Assembly: GCA_947304475.1 (NCBI GenBank)
Contig: CAMZBE010000005.1
Location: 1-15,388, forward strand
Direction of reading: 5' to 3'
Source of the DNA: an uncultured Clostridia bacterium
Lineage (GTDB): Bacteria; Bacillota; Clostridia; Oscillospirales; CAG-272
Length of the DNA stretch: 15,388 nucleotides
Of the stretch, positions 1 through 6,212 are shown in pieces (position 1 is the stretch's first letter; every line of letters starts with the position of its first letter). Position numbers and translations under genes: made by a program. The notes beneath the pieces were generated by a model, which worked only from the letters and a program-made list of their open reading frames with translations, was not told the origin of the DNA and made no database searches.

Positions 1-428
1 ATCGTCCTCTTGCCGCCGCCTCTAACTCTGTTTGAATAAAGCAACGCGCCACTCTCATCGAACAAGCCCGTTCTTTGTCCTTTCGGCCTCTCTTTTATGT
101 CTTTTTCCAAATTAAATCGGTATGTTTCCGGTTCTCCCATGGATTTAAATATAACAAGGTATAAATACTCAACCTTTTTATCATTCTTCAACTTAGCAAA
201 ATCCGCATTAATTGTATGGCTTTTTGAATTCTCCCAATCGTGCGCTTTAACCTGATAATAATGCGGTTTATAGCATTCGTTGTTTGCTGAATTTTTATCT
301 TCAATAAACTCCACAATGTCCCAATCGGGATTGGTGCTTGAGGTTGCTCTCATCGCAAAATGATGCCCGTGAACATGCAACATATTCAGCACCCACTCTT
401 CTGCCAGAGTATCATATTTAGTTTCCAT
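1..428 (-). CDS. Partial AT-rich gene, PD-(D/E)xK nuclease-like protein (C-terminus cut by window edge)
   Basis: An open frame starts with ATG at 428 and stays open for 142 codons until it leaves the window, so the C-terminus is missing. The start is well supported: an AAAGGAG ribosome-binding site lies 6 bases upstream and a strong promoter (462-490) precedes it. Residues 10-11 are a Glu pair in a predicted first helix. Then come a Gly-His-His-Phe turn, Asp35/Asp37 in NPDWDIVEF, and a strand ending in YYQVKAH (Gln59-Val-Lys61). A hydrophobic strand YLYLVIF follows at 88-94. The order Glu, Asp, Q-x-K fits the core of restriction-endonuclease-like folds, such as the DUF4365 type. Codons favour A/T endings, unlike the GC-rich neighbours, which suggests recent transfer. 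No partner gene is visible inside the window. The fold assignment is an inference from motif order. The gene itself is near certain; its function is open. Confidence 0.8.
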   Translation of the reverse strand, partial: METKYDTLAEEWVLNMLHVHGHHFAMRATSSTNPDWDIVEFIEDKNSANNECYKPHYYQVKAHDWENSKSHTINADFAKLKNDKKVEYLYLVIFKSMGEPETYRFNLEKDIKERPKGQRTGLFDESGALLYSNRVRGGGKRT

Positions 429-461
429 GGCTCGCTCCTTTTGTCTGTTTTTGTTGAATTC

Positions 462-490
462 ATTCTACCACACTTCCCGCAAAAGGTCAA
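462..490 (-). promoter_or_regulatory. Sigma-A type promoter of the nuclease-like gene
   Basis: Read on the minus strand, TTGACC (490-485) and TAGAAT (467-462) are separated by exactly 17 bases. A TG dinucleotide sits one base before the -10, giving an extended -10. The expected start near 455 leaves a leader of about 27 bases containing the AAAGGAG ribosome-binding site. Confidence 0.8.
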
Positions 491-512
491 CGCCGTCCGT
501 CCCGGTTTTTCG

Positions 513-530
513 TTGCGCAAAGACGCGTCT
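513..530. promoter_or_regulatory. Two abutting palindromes, possible operator
   Basis: TTGCGCAA (513-520) and AGACGCGTCT (521-530) are perfect palindromes lying back to back. They are centred about 30 bases upstream of the -35 of the leftmost gene and just past the terminator of the EAL gene. The place suits an activator or repressor site, but no known operator consensus is recognised and short palindromes are common by chance. Confidence 0.25.
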
Positions 531-546
531 GTCCCCGACGAAAAAC

Positions 547-582
547 AGGCACGAGCCCCGCCCGTCGGCGGGGTTCGTGCCT
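547..582 (-). terminator. Intrinsic terminator of the EAL gene
   Basis: A 16-bp stem (547-562 with 567-582, one G-T pair) closes a CGTC loop. On the minus strand it is followed by GTTTTT (546-541). It starts 25 bases past the stop codon of the minus-strand EAL gene. It separates that gene from the promoter of the leftmost gene. Confidence 0.9.
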
Positions 583-607
583 TTGCGTGCCGGTTTGTGC
601 GTTCCCC

Positions 608-2851
608 TTACAGTCTCTTTCCCGAGACGATCAACTCGCCTTTGTCGATGCGATCGTAGAGCGCCTCTTTCGGGATCGGTTTGCCGAACAGATAGCCCTG
701 CAGGCGCGTGCAGCCGATCCTGTTCAGGAAGTCCGCCTGCACTTTGGTCTCGACACCCTCGGTCAGGGTGAGCATATGGATCCGGTTCGCCATCTGGATG
801 ATGCAGTCGATCAGGTTTTTTGCCTTCTCGTTGTTCTCGAGATTGGAGAGGAACCGCATATCGATCTTGATGACGTCGAACTGGTAATCCTTCAGGACGT
901 TCAGGGACGAATACCCGCTTCCGAAGTCGTCGAGCCACAGCGAGTAGCCGAGATCCTTGATGCGGTTGATCGCCTCGTTCAGTTTCGAGAAGTTGTCGGT
1001 CAGGGCGCTCTCGGTCACCTCGACGTGGATCAGGTCTTTGGTCAGTCCGTATTTCTTTACCAGTCCGTCGAGTTCGGAGACCGCGTCCATCAACTCAAAG
1101 TCGAGCCGCGAGAAGTTGAGCGAGACCGGAACGACCGGTTTCCCGACGTCGATGGCGGCGCGCAGATCGCGGCAGGCGAACTCGAAGATCGCGCGGTCGA
1201 GTTTGTGGATCAGGCGGTACTCCTCGAGGACCGGAATGAACTCGTTCGGGAAGAGTTGTCCGTAGACCGGATCCATCCAGCGGGCAAGTACCTCGCAGCC
1301 GCAGAGTTGTTCGGTATCCGACCAGACCACCGGCTGATAGAACGGGACGATCCAGCCGTTTTCGACCGCGTTGTCGATGTTGTTGATGACGTACAGGCGC
1401 TTGCGGTACGCCTCGCTCATCTTCTCGTCGTACTCGATATAGACGGTCTGGAACCGGTTTTTGATCAGGTGGGCGGCGTAGCGCGCGCGGTCGATGCAGA
1501 CGCGCGGATCCTCGCTGTTGGCGTTCAGGTGATAGCCGCCGCAGTTGACGCCGAGCAGGATCTCGTCGTCGTAGTCGCTGACCTTTTCGTTCAGCGCGTC
1601 GAGTTTTTCGGTCAGTCCCTCGGTCCCGGTCAGGACGACGAAGTGATCGTCCGCCTGCCGTCCGTAGAGCGAGCCGCGGAACACGTCGGAGATATACCCG
1701 GCGATCGAGACGAGGAACCGGTCGCCCGCCTCAAACCCTCTCTGGTCGTTGAACGCCTTGAAGTTGTGGACGTCGACGAAGAGCAGAACGTTTTCCGACA
1801 GGTCGCCCGTCGCGTTCCGGATCTTTTCGGTCGCCAACTCGGAGAAGTGGTTGTAGTTGAACAGCCCGGTGAGTTGATCCTCGGTCGCGCTCTTCTCGAG
1901 CGCCTTGGATTTGCGCGCCTCGACCAGCCGCCCGTGATAGATCGCGAAGCAGATGGTCGTGAGCGAGATGAAGAAGGTGACGTAGTTGACGGCGTCGCCC
2001 GAAATGATCTTGCGCATCACGCCGCTGATCTCGATCGACTGGTTTTCAAACGACAGCCCGTTCTCAAAAGTAAGCAGAACCCGGTAGAACCCGTAGAAAC
2101 TGGCGCCGAGGATCAGGACGGTGATATACGGTCGGTAGATGAGCAGGCACACGACGTAAATGACCATCGTTAAGAAACAGATGATCTCTTTCCCGCCCCA
2201 GAAGTCGCTGTACGAAACGAAGACGCCGAACGCAAGACAAACCAGGGTAAACGACGTGACCGCCACGTGTTCGAGGATCACGATCCGCTTGCCCTTGAAA
2301 TAATTGAAGCAGGCGTAGGTCACGATCGCCGCGCCGATCACGAACAGGAAAACGTAGATCGTGACCAGCATGGCGTTCATGATGCGCGCCATTGCCGGCG
2401 TGACGTCCAACTTGACCTTTTCGCCCGAAATGAACACGATATGGCTTGTCTTGGTGCCCGCTTCCGTAAACTTTTCCAGACTTAATTCCGCGGTATAAAG
2501 CATACAGGCGACGCCGACCGCGACCAGCGCGATGAACTTTCCTTTCGAGAACCGCTTTCCGCGCTGATAGAACAGGCAGAACAGCATCAGCCCCAGCCCG
2601 ATCAGAAGGAACAGCCAGTATTTGGACGTATAGGTCACGAACAGATCAAACAGTCGAACTCCTCCCGCCTGATATTTCGGAAGGATCTTGGAATACACCT
2701 GCCGGATCAGCATCCAGAGTTCAAGCAGAACGACGATAAAGCCCATGTAACTGCAACTGCGGATGTTCGAGTCGTGCAGATAGTCGTTCTCGTATTTGGA
2801 CAGTCTCTCAAATCCGAGAACGCCGGCAAGAAAGCGGCGGTTCTTTTTCAT
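608..2851 (-). CDS. Membrane-bound GGDEF (degenerate)/EAL protein, probable c-di-GMP phosphodiesterase
   Basis: 747 residues, starting at ATG 2851 (MKKNRRF) with an AGGAG site 8 bases upstream. An earlier in-frame ATG at 2914 lies inside the promoter and is rejected. Roughly eight hydrophobic segments fill residues 34-306, making a membrane-embedded sensory region. A GGDEF domain follows at about 325-475, but its signature is RQADDHF (398-404) instead of RxGGDEF, so cyclase activity is unlikely; it may still bind GTP or regulate. The EAL domain at about 500-740 keeps its key motifs: EVLAR (520-524, the EAL signature), Asn579, the VTE element with Glu614, DDFGSGYSSL (641-650), IKID with Lys662, TEGVET (697-702) and QGYLFGKP (718-725). 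Hydrolysis of c-di-GMP to pGpG at the inner membrane face is the likely job. It is a single-gene unit with its own promoter and terminator; the sensed signal is unknown. Confidence 0.93.
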   Translation of the reverse strand: MKKNRRFLAGVLGFERLSKYENDYLHDSNIRSCSYMGFIVVLLELWMLIRQVYSKILPKYQAGGVRLFDLFVTYTSKYWLFLLIGLGLMLFCLFYQRGKRFSKGKFIALVAVGVACMLYTAELSLEKFTEAGTKTSHIVFISGEKVKLDVTPAMARIMNAMLVTIYVFLFVIGAAIVTYACFNYFKGKRIVILEHVAVTSFTLVCLAFGVFVSYSDFWGGKEIICFLTMVIYVVCLLIYRPYITVLILGASFYGFYRVLLTFENGLSFENQSIEISGVMRKIISGDAVNYVTFFISLTTICFAIYHGRLVEARKSKALEKSATEDQLTGLFNYNHFSELATEKIRNATGDLSENVLLFVDVHNFKAFNDQRGFEAGDRFLVSIAGYISDVFRGSLYGRQADDHFVVLTGTEGLTEKLDALNEKVSDYDDEILLGVNCGGYHLNANSEDPRVCIDRARYAAHLIKNRFQTVYIEYDEKMSEAYRKRLYVINNIDNAVENGWIVPFYQPVVWSDTEQLCGCEVLARWMDPVYGQLFPNEFIPVLEEYRLIHKLDRAIFEFACRDLRAAIDVGKPVVPVSLNFSRLDFELMDAVSELDGLVKKYGLTKDLIHVEVTESALTDNFSKLNEAINRIKDLGYSLWLDDFGSGYSSLNVLKDYQFDVIKIDMRFLSNLENNEKAKNLIDCIIQMANRIHMLTLTEGVETKVQADFLNRIGCTRLQGYLFGKPIPKEALYDRIDKGELIVSGKRL

Positions 2852-2884
2852 AAGGATTTCTCCTTTTGGCGGTTTTTCACATTT

Positions 2885-2913
2885 ATTATAGCATATCGCT
2901 TCCGTTTTTTCCA
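2885..2913 (-). promoter_or_regulatory. Promoter of the EAL gene
   Basis: On the minus strand TATAAT (2890-2885) is preceded by TGC, an extended -10. The -35 at 2913-2908 is TGGAAA, a poor match, with a 17-bp spacer. The extended -10 probably compensates. Transcription would start just inside 2880, which excludes the upstream ATG at 2914 as a start codon. Confidence 0.75.
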
Positions 2914-2958
2914 TAGGTAAACGAAAAAAGTCGGAAACGATTTCAGAAACCCGTCGGA

Positions 2959-2987
2959 TTGACTTTCCTTTATGCGTGTGGTAAACT
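2959..2987 (+). promoter_or_regulatory. Promoter of the CPBP protease-tadA-rimM-trmD operon
   Basis: TTGACT (2959-2964), a 17-bp spacer, then TAAACT (2982-2987) with TG one base before it. The promoter is divergent from that of the EAL gene; the two -35 boxes lie about 45 bases apart in the 179-base gap between start codons. No further promoter is seen before tadA, rimM or trmD. Confidence 0.75.
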
Positions 2988-3030
2988 ATATTCGTGACCG
3001 GAACGATTCCGAAAGAAGGGGGGTGCGCGG

Positions 3031-3846
3031 ATGAAGAAGGCCGGGGCGATCGGGGCGGCGATGCTGCTCCTTTGGCTTTGCGTCCGCTTTCTCGGCGCGT
3101 ATCTGCCGGGCGACGCGGCGGCGTTCGGGGTGCAGATCGCGGCTGCGTTGCTCCCCGCGATCGTGCTGCTCCCTCTTCCGCGGGAAGAGCGCGGCGAAAC
3201 GCTCGCGCTGAACGCGCCCGACGGACGGGCGTGGGCGCATCTGTGGCTCCTGCCGCTCTTTTTGCTTACCGTGATGCTCCTGTCGGTACTCTCTGCGGCG
3301 TTCGCGGGGTTGTTCGGGATCTCGTCCCCCGCGCCGACCGGTCCTCTTCCGGTTCTGTTTTGTAACTACGCGCTCGCCCCGGCGTTTGCCGAAGAATTCT
3401 TCTTCCGCTTTCTTCTGCTCCGCCTGTTCCTGCCGCACGGAAAGCAGACGGCGGTCTGGACGACCGCGATCCTGTTTTCGCTCGTTCATATGAACCTCGC
3501 CCAACTGCCCTACGCCTTCGCGGCGGGGTTGTTCCTCGGAGCGCTCGCCACCTCGTCGGGATCCTTCTGGCTCCCGTTTGCGTTCCACCTCGTCAACAAC
3601 GCGCTTTCGCTCTCGCTTTCCTACGCGGGGGAGATCGCGCCGCTCGCCGTGATCGGGGCGCTCGCCCTGACGGCGGCGCTGTTCCTGCGCTTCCGCTCCC
3701 CCTTCGACCAAACCTCGCCCGAGCGGAGCACCGTAGCGGCGTTTCGTCCCGACGGGGAGACCGGACGCGGGCTGCGCGGCGCCTTCACGACGCTTCTGCT
3801 CCTGCCCGCCCTGCTCTGCCTCGTTCTGACCTTCCTCCCCTTCTGA
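3031..3846 (+). CDS. CPBP-family (CAAX protease/bacteriocin-processing type) intramembrane metalloprotease
   Basis: 271 residues of very hydrophobic protein with about eight possible membrane segments. The three motifs of the CPBP/Rce1 fold are present in order: EEFFFR (Glu121, Glu122, Arg126), FSLVH (Phe149 to His153) and HLVN (His186 to Asn189). Together they form the metal site used by this family to cleave peptides within the membrane. The ATG at 3031 follows a purine-rich GAAAGAAGGGGGG tract. A charged loop at about 223-250 precedes a last hydrophobic segment. It is the first gene of a transcription unit and tadA begins only 14 bases after its stop. Relatives act in prenyl-protein processing in eukaryotes and in bacteriocin immunity or surface-protein processing in bacteria; the substrate here cannot be told. 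No bacteriocin-like small gene is seen beside it. Confidence 0.88.
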   Translation: MKKAGAIGAAMLLLWLCVRFLGAYLPGDAAAFGVQIAAALLPAIVLLPLPREERGETLALNAPDGRAWAHLWLLPLFLLTVMLLSVLSAAFAGLFGISSPAPTGPLPVLFCNYALAPAFAEEFFFRFLLLRLFLPHGKQTAVWTTAILFSLVHMNLAQLPYAFAAGLFLGALATSSGSFWLPFAFHLVNNALSLSLSYAGEIAPLAVIGALALTAALFLRFRSPFDQTSPERSTVAAFRPDGETGRGLRGAFTTLLLLPALLCLVLTFLPF

Positions 3847-3860
3847 AAAAAGGAGTTTTT

Positions 3861-4334
3861 ATGACCGACGAAGAATATATGAAGATCGCCCTCGGGGAAG
3901 CCGAGCAAGCCGCCGCACTTGACGAAGTGCCGGTCGGCTGCGTCGTCGTCCGGCGGGGGGAGATCATCGCGCAGGCGCACAACACCCGCGAGACCGGCAA
4001 ATGCGCGCTTGACCACGCGGAGATCACCGCGATCCGCGACGCCTGCCGCAGAGCGGGCGGCTGGCGGCTCAACGATACGACGCTCTACGTCACGCTCGAA
4101 CCCTGCCCCATGTGCGCCGGCGCGATCCTGAACGCCCGCATCGACCGGGTGGTGATCGGAGCGCGTGATCCCCGCGCGGGGGCGTTCGGTTCTCTCTTCG
4201 ATCTCAACGCTCTGCCCCTCAACCACAAGGCGAAAATCGACGACGGCGTGCTCGCCGAAGAAAGCGGCGCCCTGCTCTCTTCCTTCTTCAAAAGAAAACG
4301 CGGGAAGCCCGGCAAAGGAGATGCGACCGAATGA
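3861..4334 (+). CDS. tadA: tRNA-specific adenosine deaminase TadA
   Basis: 157 residues, the usual size for bacterial TadA. The enzyme deaminates adenosine 34 in the anticodon of tRNA-Arg(ACG) to inosine in the cytoplasm. Zinc ligands are seen in DHAE (His52, catalytic Glu54) and PCPMC (Cys82, Cys85). The C-terminal part contains the family's LNH element (about 120-122) and ends in a basic FFKRKR tail. AAAAAGGAG lies 6 bases before ATG 3861. Its last codons overlap the rimM start by four bases (ATGA at 4331), pointing to translational coupling. It sits 14 bases behind the CPBP protease gene with no promoter between, so it depends on that promoter. A cytosine or guanine deaminase is the alternative, but the motif set and the rimM-trmD neighbours favour TadA. 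Confidence 0.93.
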   Translation: MTDEEYMKIALGEAEQAAALDEVPVGCVVVRRGEIIAQAHNTRETGKCALDHAEITAIRDACRRAGGWRLNDTTLYVTLEPCPMCAGAILNARIDRVVIGARDPRAGAFGSLFDLNALPLNHKAKIDDGVLAEESGALLSSFFKRKRGKPGKGDATE

Positions 4335-4882
4335 AAAAAGAGTACCTCGAATGCGGACGGATCGTCTGCCAACACGGCGTGCGCGGCGCGGTCAAGGCGG
4401 AGTCGTGGTGTGACGCCCCCTCCGTGCTCGCTTCGCTTCCCGTCCTGTATCTGGCGGCAAAAAGCGGGGGGTTTTTGCCTCTGACGCCCGAAAACGCGTC
4501 GGTTTACAAAGGAACCGTCCTCTTTTCGTTTAAGGAGATCGCGTCGGCGGACGAGGCGATCGCTCTGCGCGGGCACACGCTCTACGCCAAGCGCGACGAC
4601 CTTCCGCTCTCCCCGGGGCAGGTGCTGCGTCAGGACCTTTACGGGCTGCCCGTGACCGACGCGAACGACGGCAAGGTCTACGGGACGCTCCGCGAGATCC
4701 GCGAATCCCCCGCCGCCGATCTGCTCGTCGTGGAGACCGGGGGCGGCGAAGTCCTGCTCCCCGACGTGCCCGCGTTTGTGAAAAAGAAGGATCCCGACGC
4801 GGGGATCTTCGTCACCCCGATCCCCGGTTTCTTCGACGGCGCAGCCGAGAACGTCGCGGGGGGAAAGGACGGTACGCCGTGA
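4331..4882 (+). CDS. rimM: Ribosome maturation factor RimM
   Basis: 183 residues. RimM helps assemble the head of the 30S subunit by binding S19. The N-terminal beta-barrel begins with ECGRIVCQHGVRGAVK (residues 7-22), close to the family pattern GxIvxxhGvrGevK. The C-terminal PRC barrel starts near LYGLPVTDANDGKVYG (about 113-128) and runs to TPIPGFFDG (about 166-174), the usual end of the family. AAAGGAG precedes ATG 4331. It overlaps tadA by four bases (ATGA) and trmD by four bases (GTGA), so the three are tightly coupled. In most bacteria rpsP (S16) lies just upstream of rimM; here tadA takes that place. Confidence 0.93.
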   Translation: MKKEYLECGRIVCQHGVRGAVKAESWCDAPSVLASLPVLYLAAKSGGFLPLTPENASVYKGTVLFSFKEIASADEAIALRGHTLYAKRDDLPLSPGQVLRQDLYGLPVTDANDGKVYGTLREIRESPAADLLVVETGGGEVLLPDVPAFVKKKDPDAGIFVTPIPGFFDGAAENVAGGKDGTP

Positions 4883-5646
4883 AGTTCGATATCCTGACGC
4901 TCTTCCCCGATCTCGTGGACGCGATCCTCTCCGAGAGCATCATCGGGCGCGCCCGCGCCGCCGGGATCATCGAGGTCAGATGCCACCAGATCCGCGCCTT
5001 CGCCAACAACAAGCACAACAACGTCGACGACACCCCCTACGGCGGCGGAAACGGAATGGTGATGGCGGCGCCGCCGATCGACCGCTGCTTTCAGGCGGTG
5101 CTGGCGGATCTGCCGGCGGACGAAACCCGCCGCACGGTCTACCTCTCCCCGAAGGGAACGCGCTTCGACCAGGAAACGGCGAAGCGGCTCTCGGAATACG
5201 ATCGCCTGATCCTGCTCTGCGGGCATTACGAAGGGGTGGATCAGCGCGTCATCGACCGCTACGCCGACGAGGAAATCTCGATCGGGGACTACGTTCTGAC
5301 CGGCGGGGAGTTGCCCGCCTGCGTGCTGATCGACGCGGTCTCGCGGCTGATCGACGGGGTGCTCGCGTCCCCCGAATGTCACGAGGAAGAGAGCATCGCG
5401 TCGGGGCTGCTCGAATATCCCCAATACACCCGCCCGCCGGTTTACGATGGCGAAGAGGTCCCCGCGATCCTGCTCTCGGGCGACCACGCGAAGATCGACG
5501 CCTGGCGGCTCGAACGATCGCTCGAACTGACGAAGGAGCGCCGCCCCGACCTCTACGACGCGTACGTCGCCGCCCATCCGCCCAAGCAAAAAAAGGTCCG
5601 CAGACCGTCTTCCAAGGGAACGCCGGGCGGCGGCAACCCCTGCTGA
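4879..5646 (+). CDS. trmD: tRNA (guanine37-N1)-methyltransferase TrmD
   Basis: 255 residues with a GTG start at 4879 overlapping the rimM stop. TrmD methylates N1 of G37 in tRNAs reading CNN codons, using S-adenosylmethionine, and so prevents +1 frameshifting. Seen are FDILTLFP (3-10), DDTPYGGGNGMVM (50-62), LCGHYEGVDQR (113-123), the trefoil-knot loop SIGDYVLTGGE (134-144) and GLLEYPQYTRP (176-186). The residue aligned with E. coli Asp169, proposed as general base, is Glu171 here (EES rather than EDS). The last 18 or so residues are basic, Gly- and Pro-rich and look like a lineage-specific tail. The usual downstream rplS is absent; 205 bases separate trmD from the HPr gene. Confidence 0.95.
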   Translation: MKFDILTLFPDLVDAILSESIIGRARAAGIIEVRCHQIRAFANNKHNNVDDTPYGGGNGMVMAAPPIDRCFQAVLADLPADETRRTVYLSPKGTRFDQETAKRLSEYDRLILLCGHYEGVDQRVIDRYADEEISIGDYVLTGGELPACVLIDAVSRLIDGVLASPECHEEESIASGLLEYPQYTRPPVYDGEEVPAILLSGDHAKIDAWRLERSLELTKERRPDLYDAYVAAHPPKQKKVRRPSSKGTPGGGNPC

Positions 5647-5754
5647 AAACGCGCTAAACGCCCCGGTTTGTTGTGATTTTGCCCGTTCCCGTCGATCTCT
5701 CTTTTTCGGTTTTGTGACAAAATGACGATTTTCTCGGCGCACGGCGTTTCTCTC
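5647..5754. other. Gap between trmD and the HPr promoter
   Basis: No gene is seen. A 13-base odd palindrome, TTTTGTGACAAAA (5710-5722), is centred about 40 bases upstream of the HPr -35 and could bind a regulator; it matches no consensus I can name. A weak pairing of CCGGGCG near the trmD stop with CGCCCCGG at about 5661 is followed by a T-rich stretch. It is too poor to call a terminator. Confidence 0.3.
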
Positions 5755-5783
5755 TTGATTTTGCCGCGGGGATTTGCTATACT
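5755..5783 (+). promoter_or_regulatory. Promoter of the HPr gene
   Basis: TTGATT (5755-5760), a 17-bp spacer and TATACT (5778-5783) preceded by TGC, an extended -10. The leader of about 60 bases contains a direct repeat GTATC-AAA-GTATC and the palindrome AAGAATTCTT. No catabolite-responsive element was recognised by eye. Confidence 0.8.
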
Positions 5784-5851
5784 TATGGTATCAAAGTATC
5801 GGACAGCGCACGAATGAAGAATTCTTTTCTTTATACGGAAAGGAGACGGAT

Positions 5852-6115
5852 ATGATTTCTCGCAACGTAACGATTCGCAACAGCGTCGGTCTGCACGCCA
5901 GACCTGCCACCTACTTTATCCAAAAAGTCAACTCTTACAAGAGTTCCGTGTGGCTGGAGAACGAGGATCGCCGCGTCAACGCGAAAAGTTTGCTCGGCGT
6001 TCTCTCCATGGGGATCGTCAAGGGAATGACCGTTACCCTGATCGCCGACGGACCGGACGAAGCCGAAGCGCTCGAGGGGCTTGCGGCTCTGGTCGATTCC
6101 GGCTTCGAGGACTGA
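5852..6115 (+). CDS. ptsH: Phosphocarrier protein HPr of the sugar phosphotransferase system
   Basis: 87 residues from ATG 5852, which follows GGAAAGGAGACGGAT; this start gives the standard HPr length. HPr passes phosphate from enzyme I to sugar-specific EIIA domains in the cytoplasm. The active-site motif GLHARPA places the phospho-histidine at His15. The regulatory motif AKSLLGVLSMGI places Ser46 exactly where HPr kinase acts in Gram-positive bacteria. Having both residues makes it HPr rather than the His15-less paralogue Crh, and predicts an HPr kinase/CcpA circuit elsewhere in the genome. It is a one-gene unit, with a promoter at 5755-5783 and a terminator at 6128-6171. Enzyme I (ptsI) is not next to it, unlike the common ptsHI pair. 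Confidence 0.95.
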   Translation: MISRNVTIRNSVGLHARPATYFIQKVNSYKSSVWLENEDRRVNAKSLLGVLSMGIVKGMTVTLIADGPDEAEALEGLAALVDSGFED

Positions 6116-6127
6116 AACTGCCCGCCG

Positions 6128-6171
6128 AAAGCGGCGGTCGTGGTGCGCCTTGCACGATGACCGCCGCTTTT
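6128..6171 (+). terminator. Intrinsic terminator of the HPr gene
   Basis: A perfect 12-bp stem AAAGCGGCGGTC / GACCGCCGCTTT (6128-6139 with 6159-6170) closes a 19-base loop that can form an inner GTGC/GCAC stem. Four Ts end it at 6168-6171. It lies 12 bases after the HPr stop. The T-run is short, so some read-through into uvrC is possible. Confidence 0.8.
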
Positions 6172-6176
6172 CTGTC

Positions 6177-6204
6177 CCTTTGGCGCCCCGCGCCAAGAGA
6201 AAGG
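6177..6204 (+). promoter_or_regulatory. Hairpin beside the uvrC ribosome-binding site
   Basis: TTGGCGC (6180-6186) pairs perfectly with GCGCCAA (6190-6196) around a CCC loop. CCT (6177-6179) can also pair with AGG (6202-6204), part of the uvrC ribosome-binding site AAAGGAG. Folding could partly hide that site. No -35/-10 pair was seen between the HPr terminator and uvrC. Confidence 0.3.
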
Positions 6205-6212
6205 AGAACGCC

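Noticed and set aside
587..2173. Long plus-strand open frame opposite the EAL gene
   Set aside because: It lies antisense to a gene with clear EAL motifs; its composition is rich in Val, Asp, Arg and Glu as expected from the complement of a GC-rich gene, and it has no recognisable motif.
2849..2914. A longer N-terminus for the EAL protein from the ATG at 2914
   Set aside because: That ATG lies at the -35 region, upstream of the TATAAT at 2885-2890, and has no ribosome-binding site; the ATG at 2851 has AGGAG at good spacing.
5621..5690. Possible terminator after trmD
   Set aside because: The only pairing (CCGGGCG with CGCCCCGG) needs a bulge, spans the stop codon and a long loop, and lacks a clean T-run at its base.
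6081..6212. A longer N-terminus for UvrC reaching back into the HPr gene
   Set aside because: The frame crosses the HPr terminator and encodes no UvrC-like residues; the GTG at 6213 has an ideal ribosome-binding site and yields the normal UvrC N-terminus.
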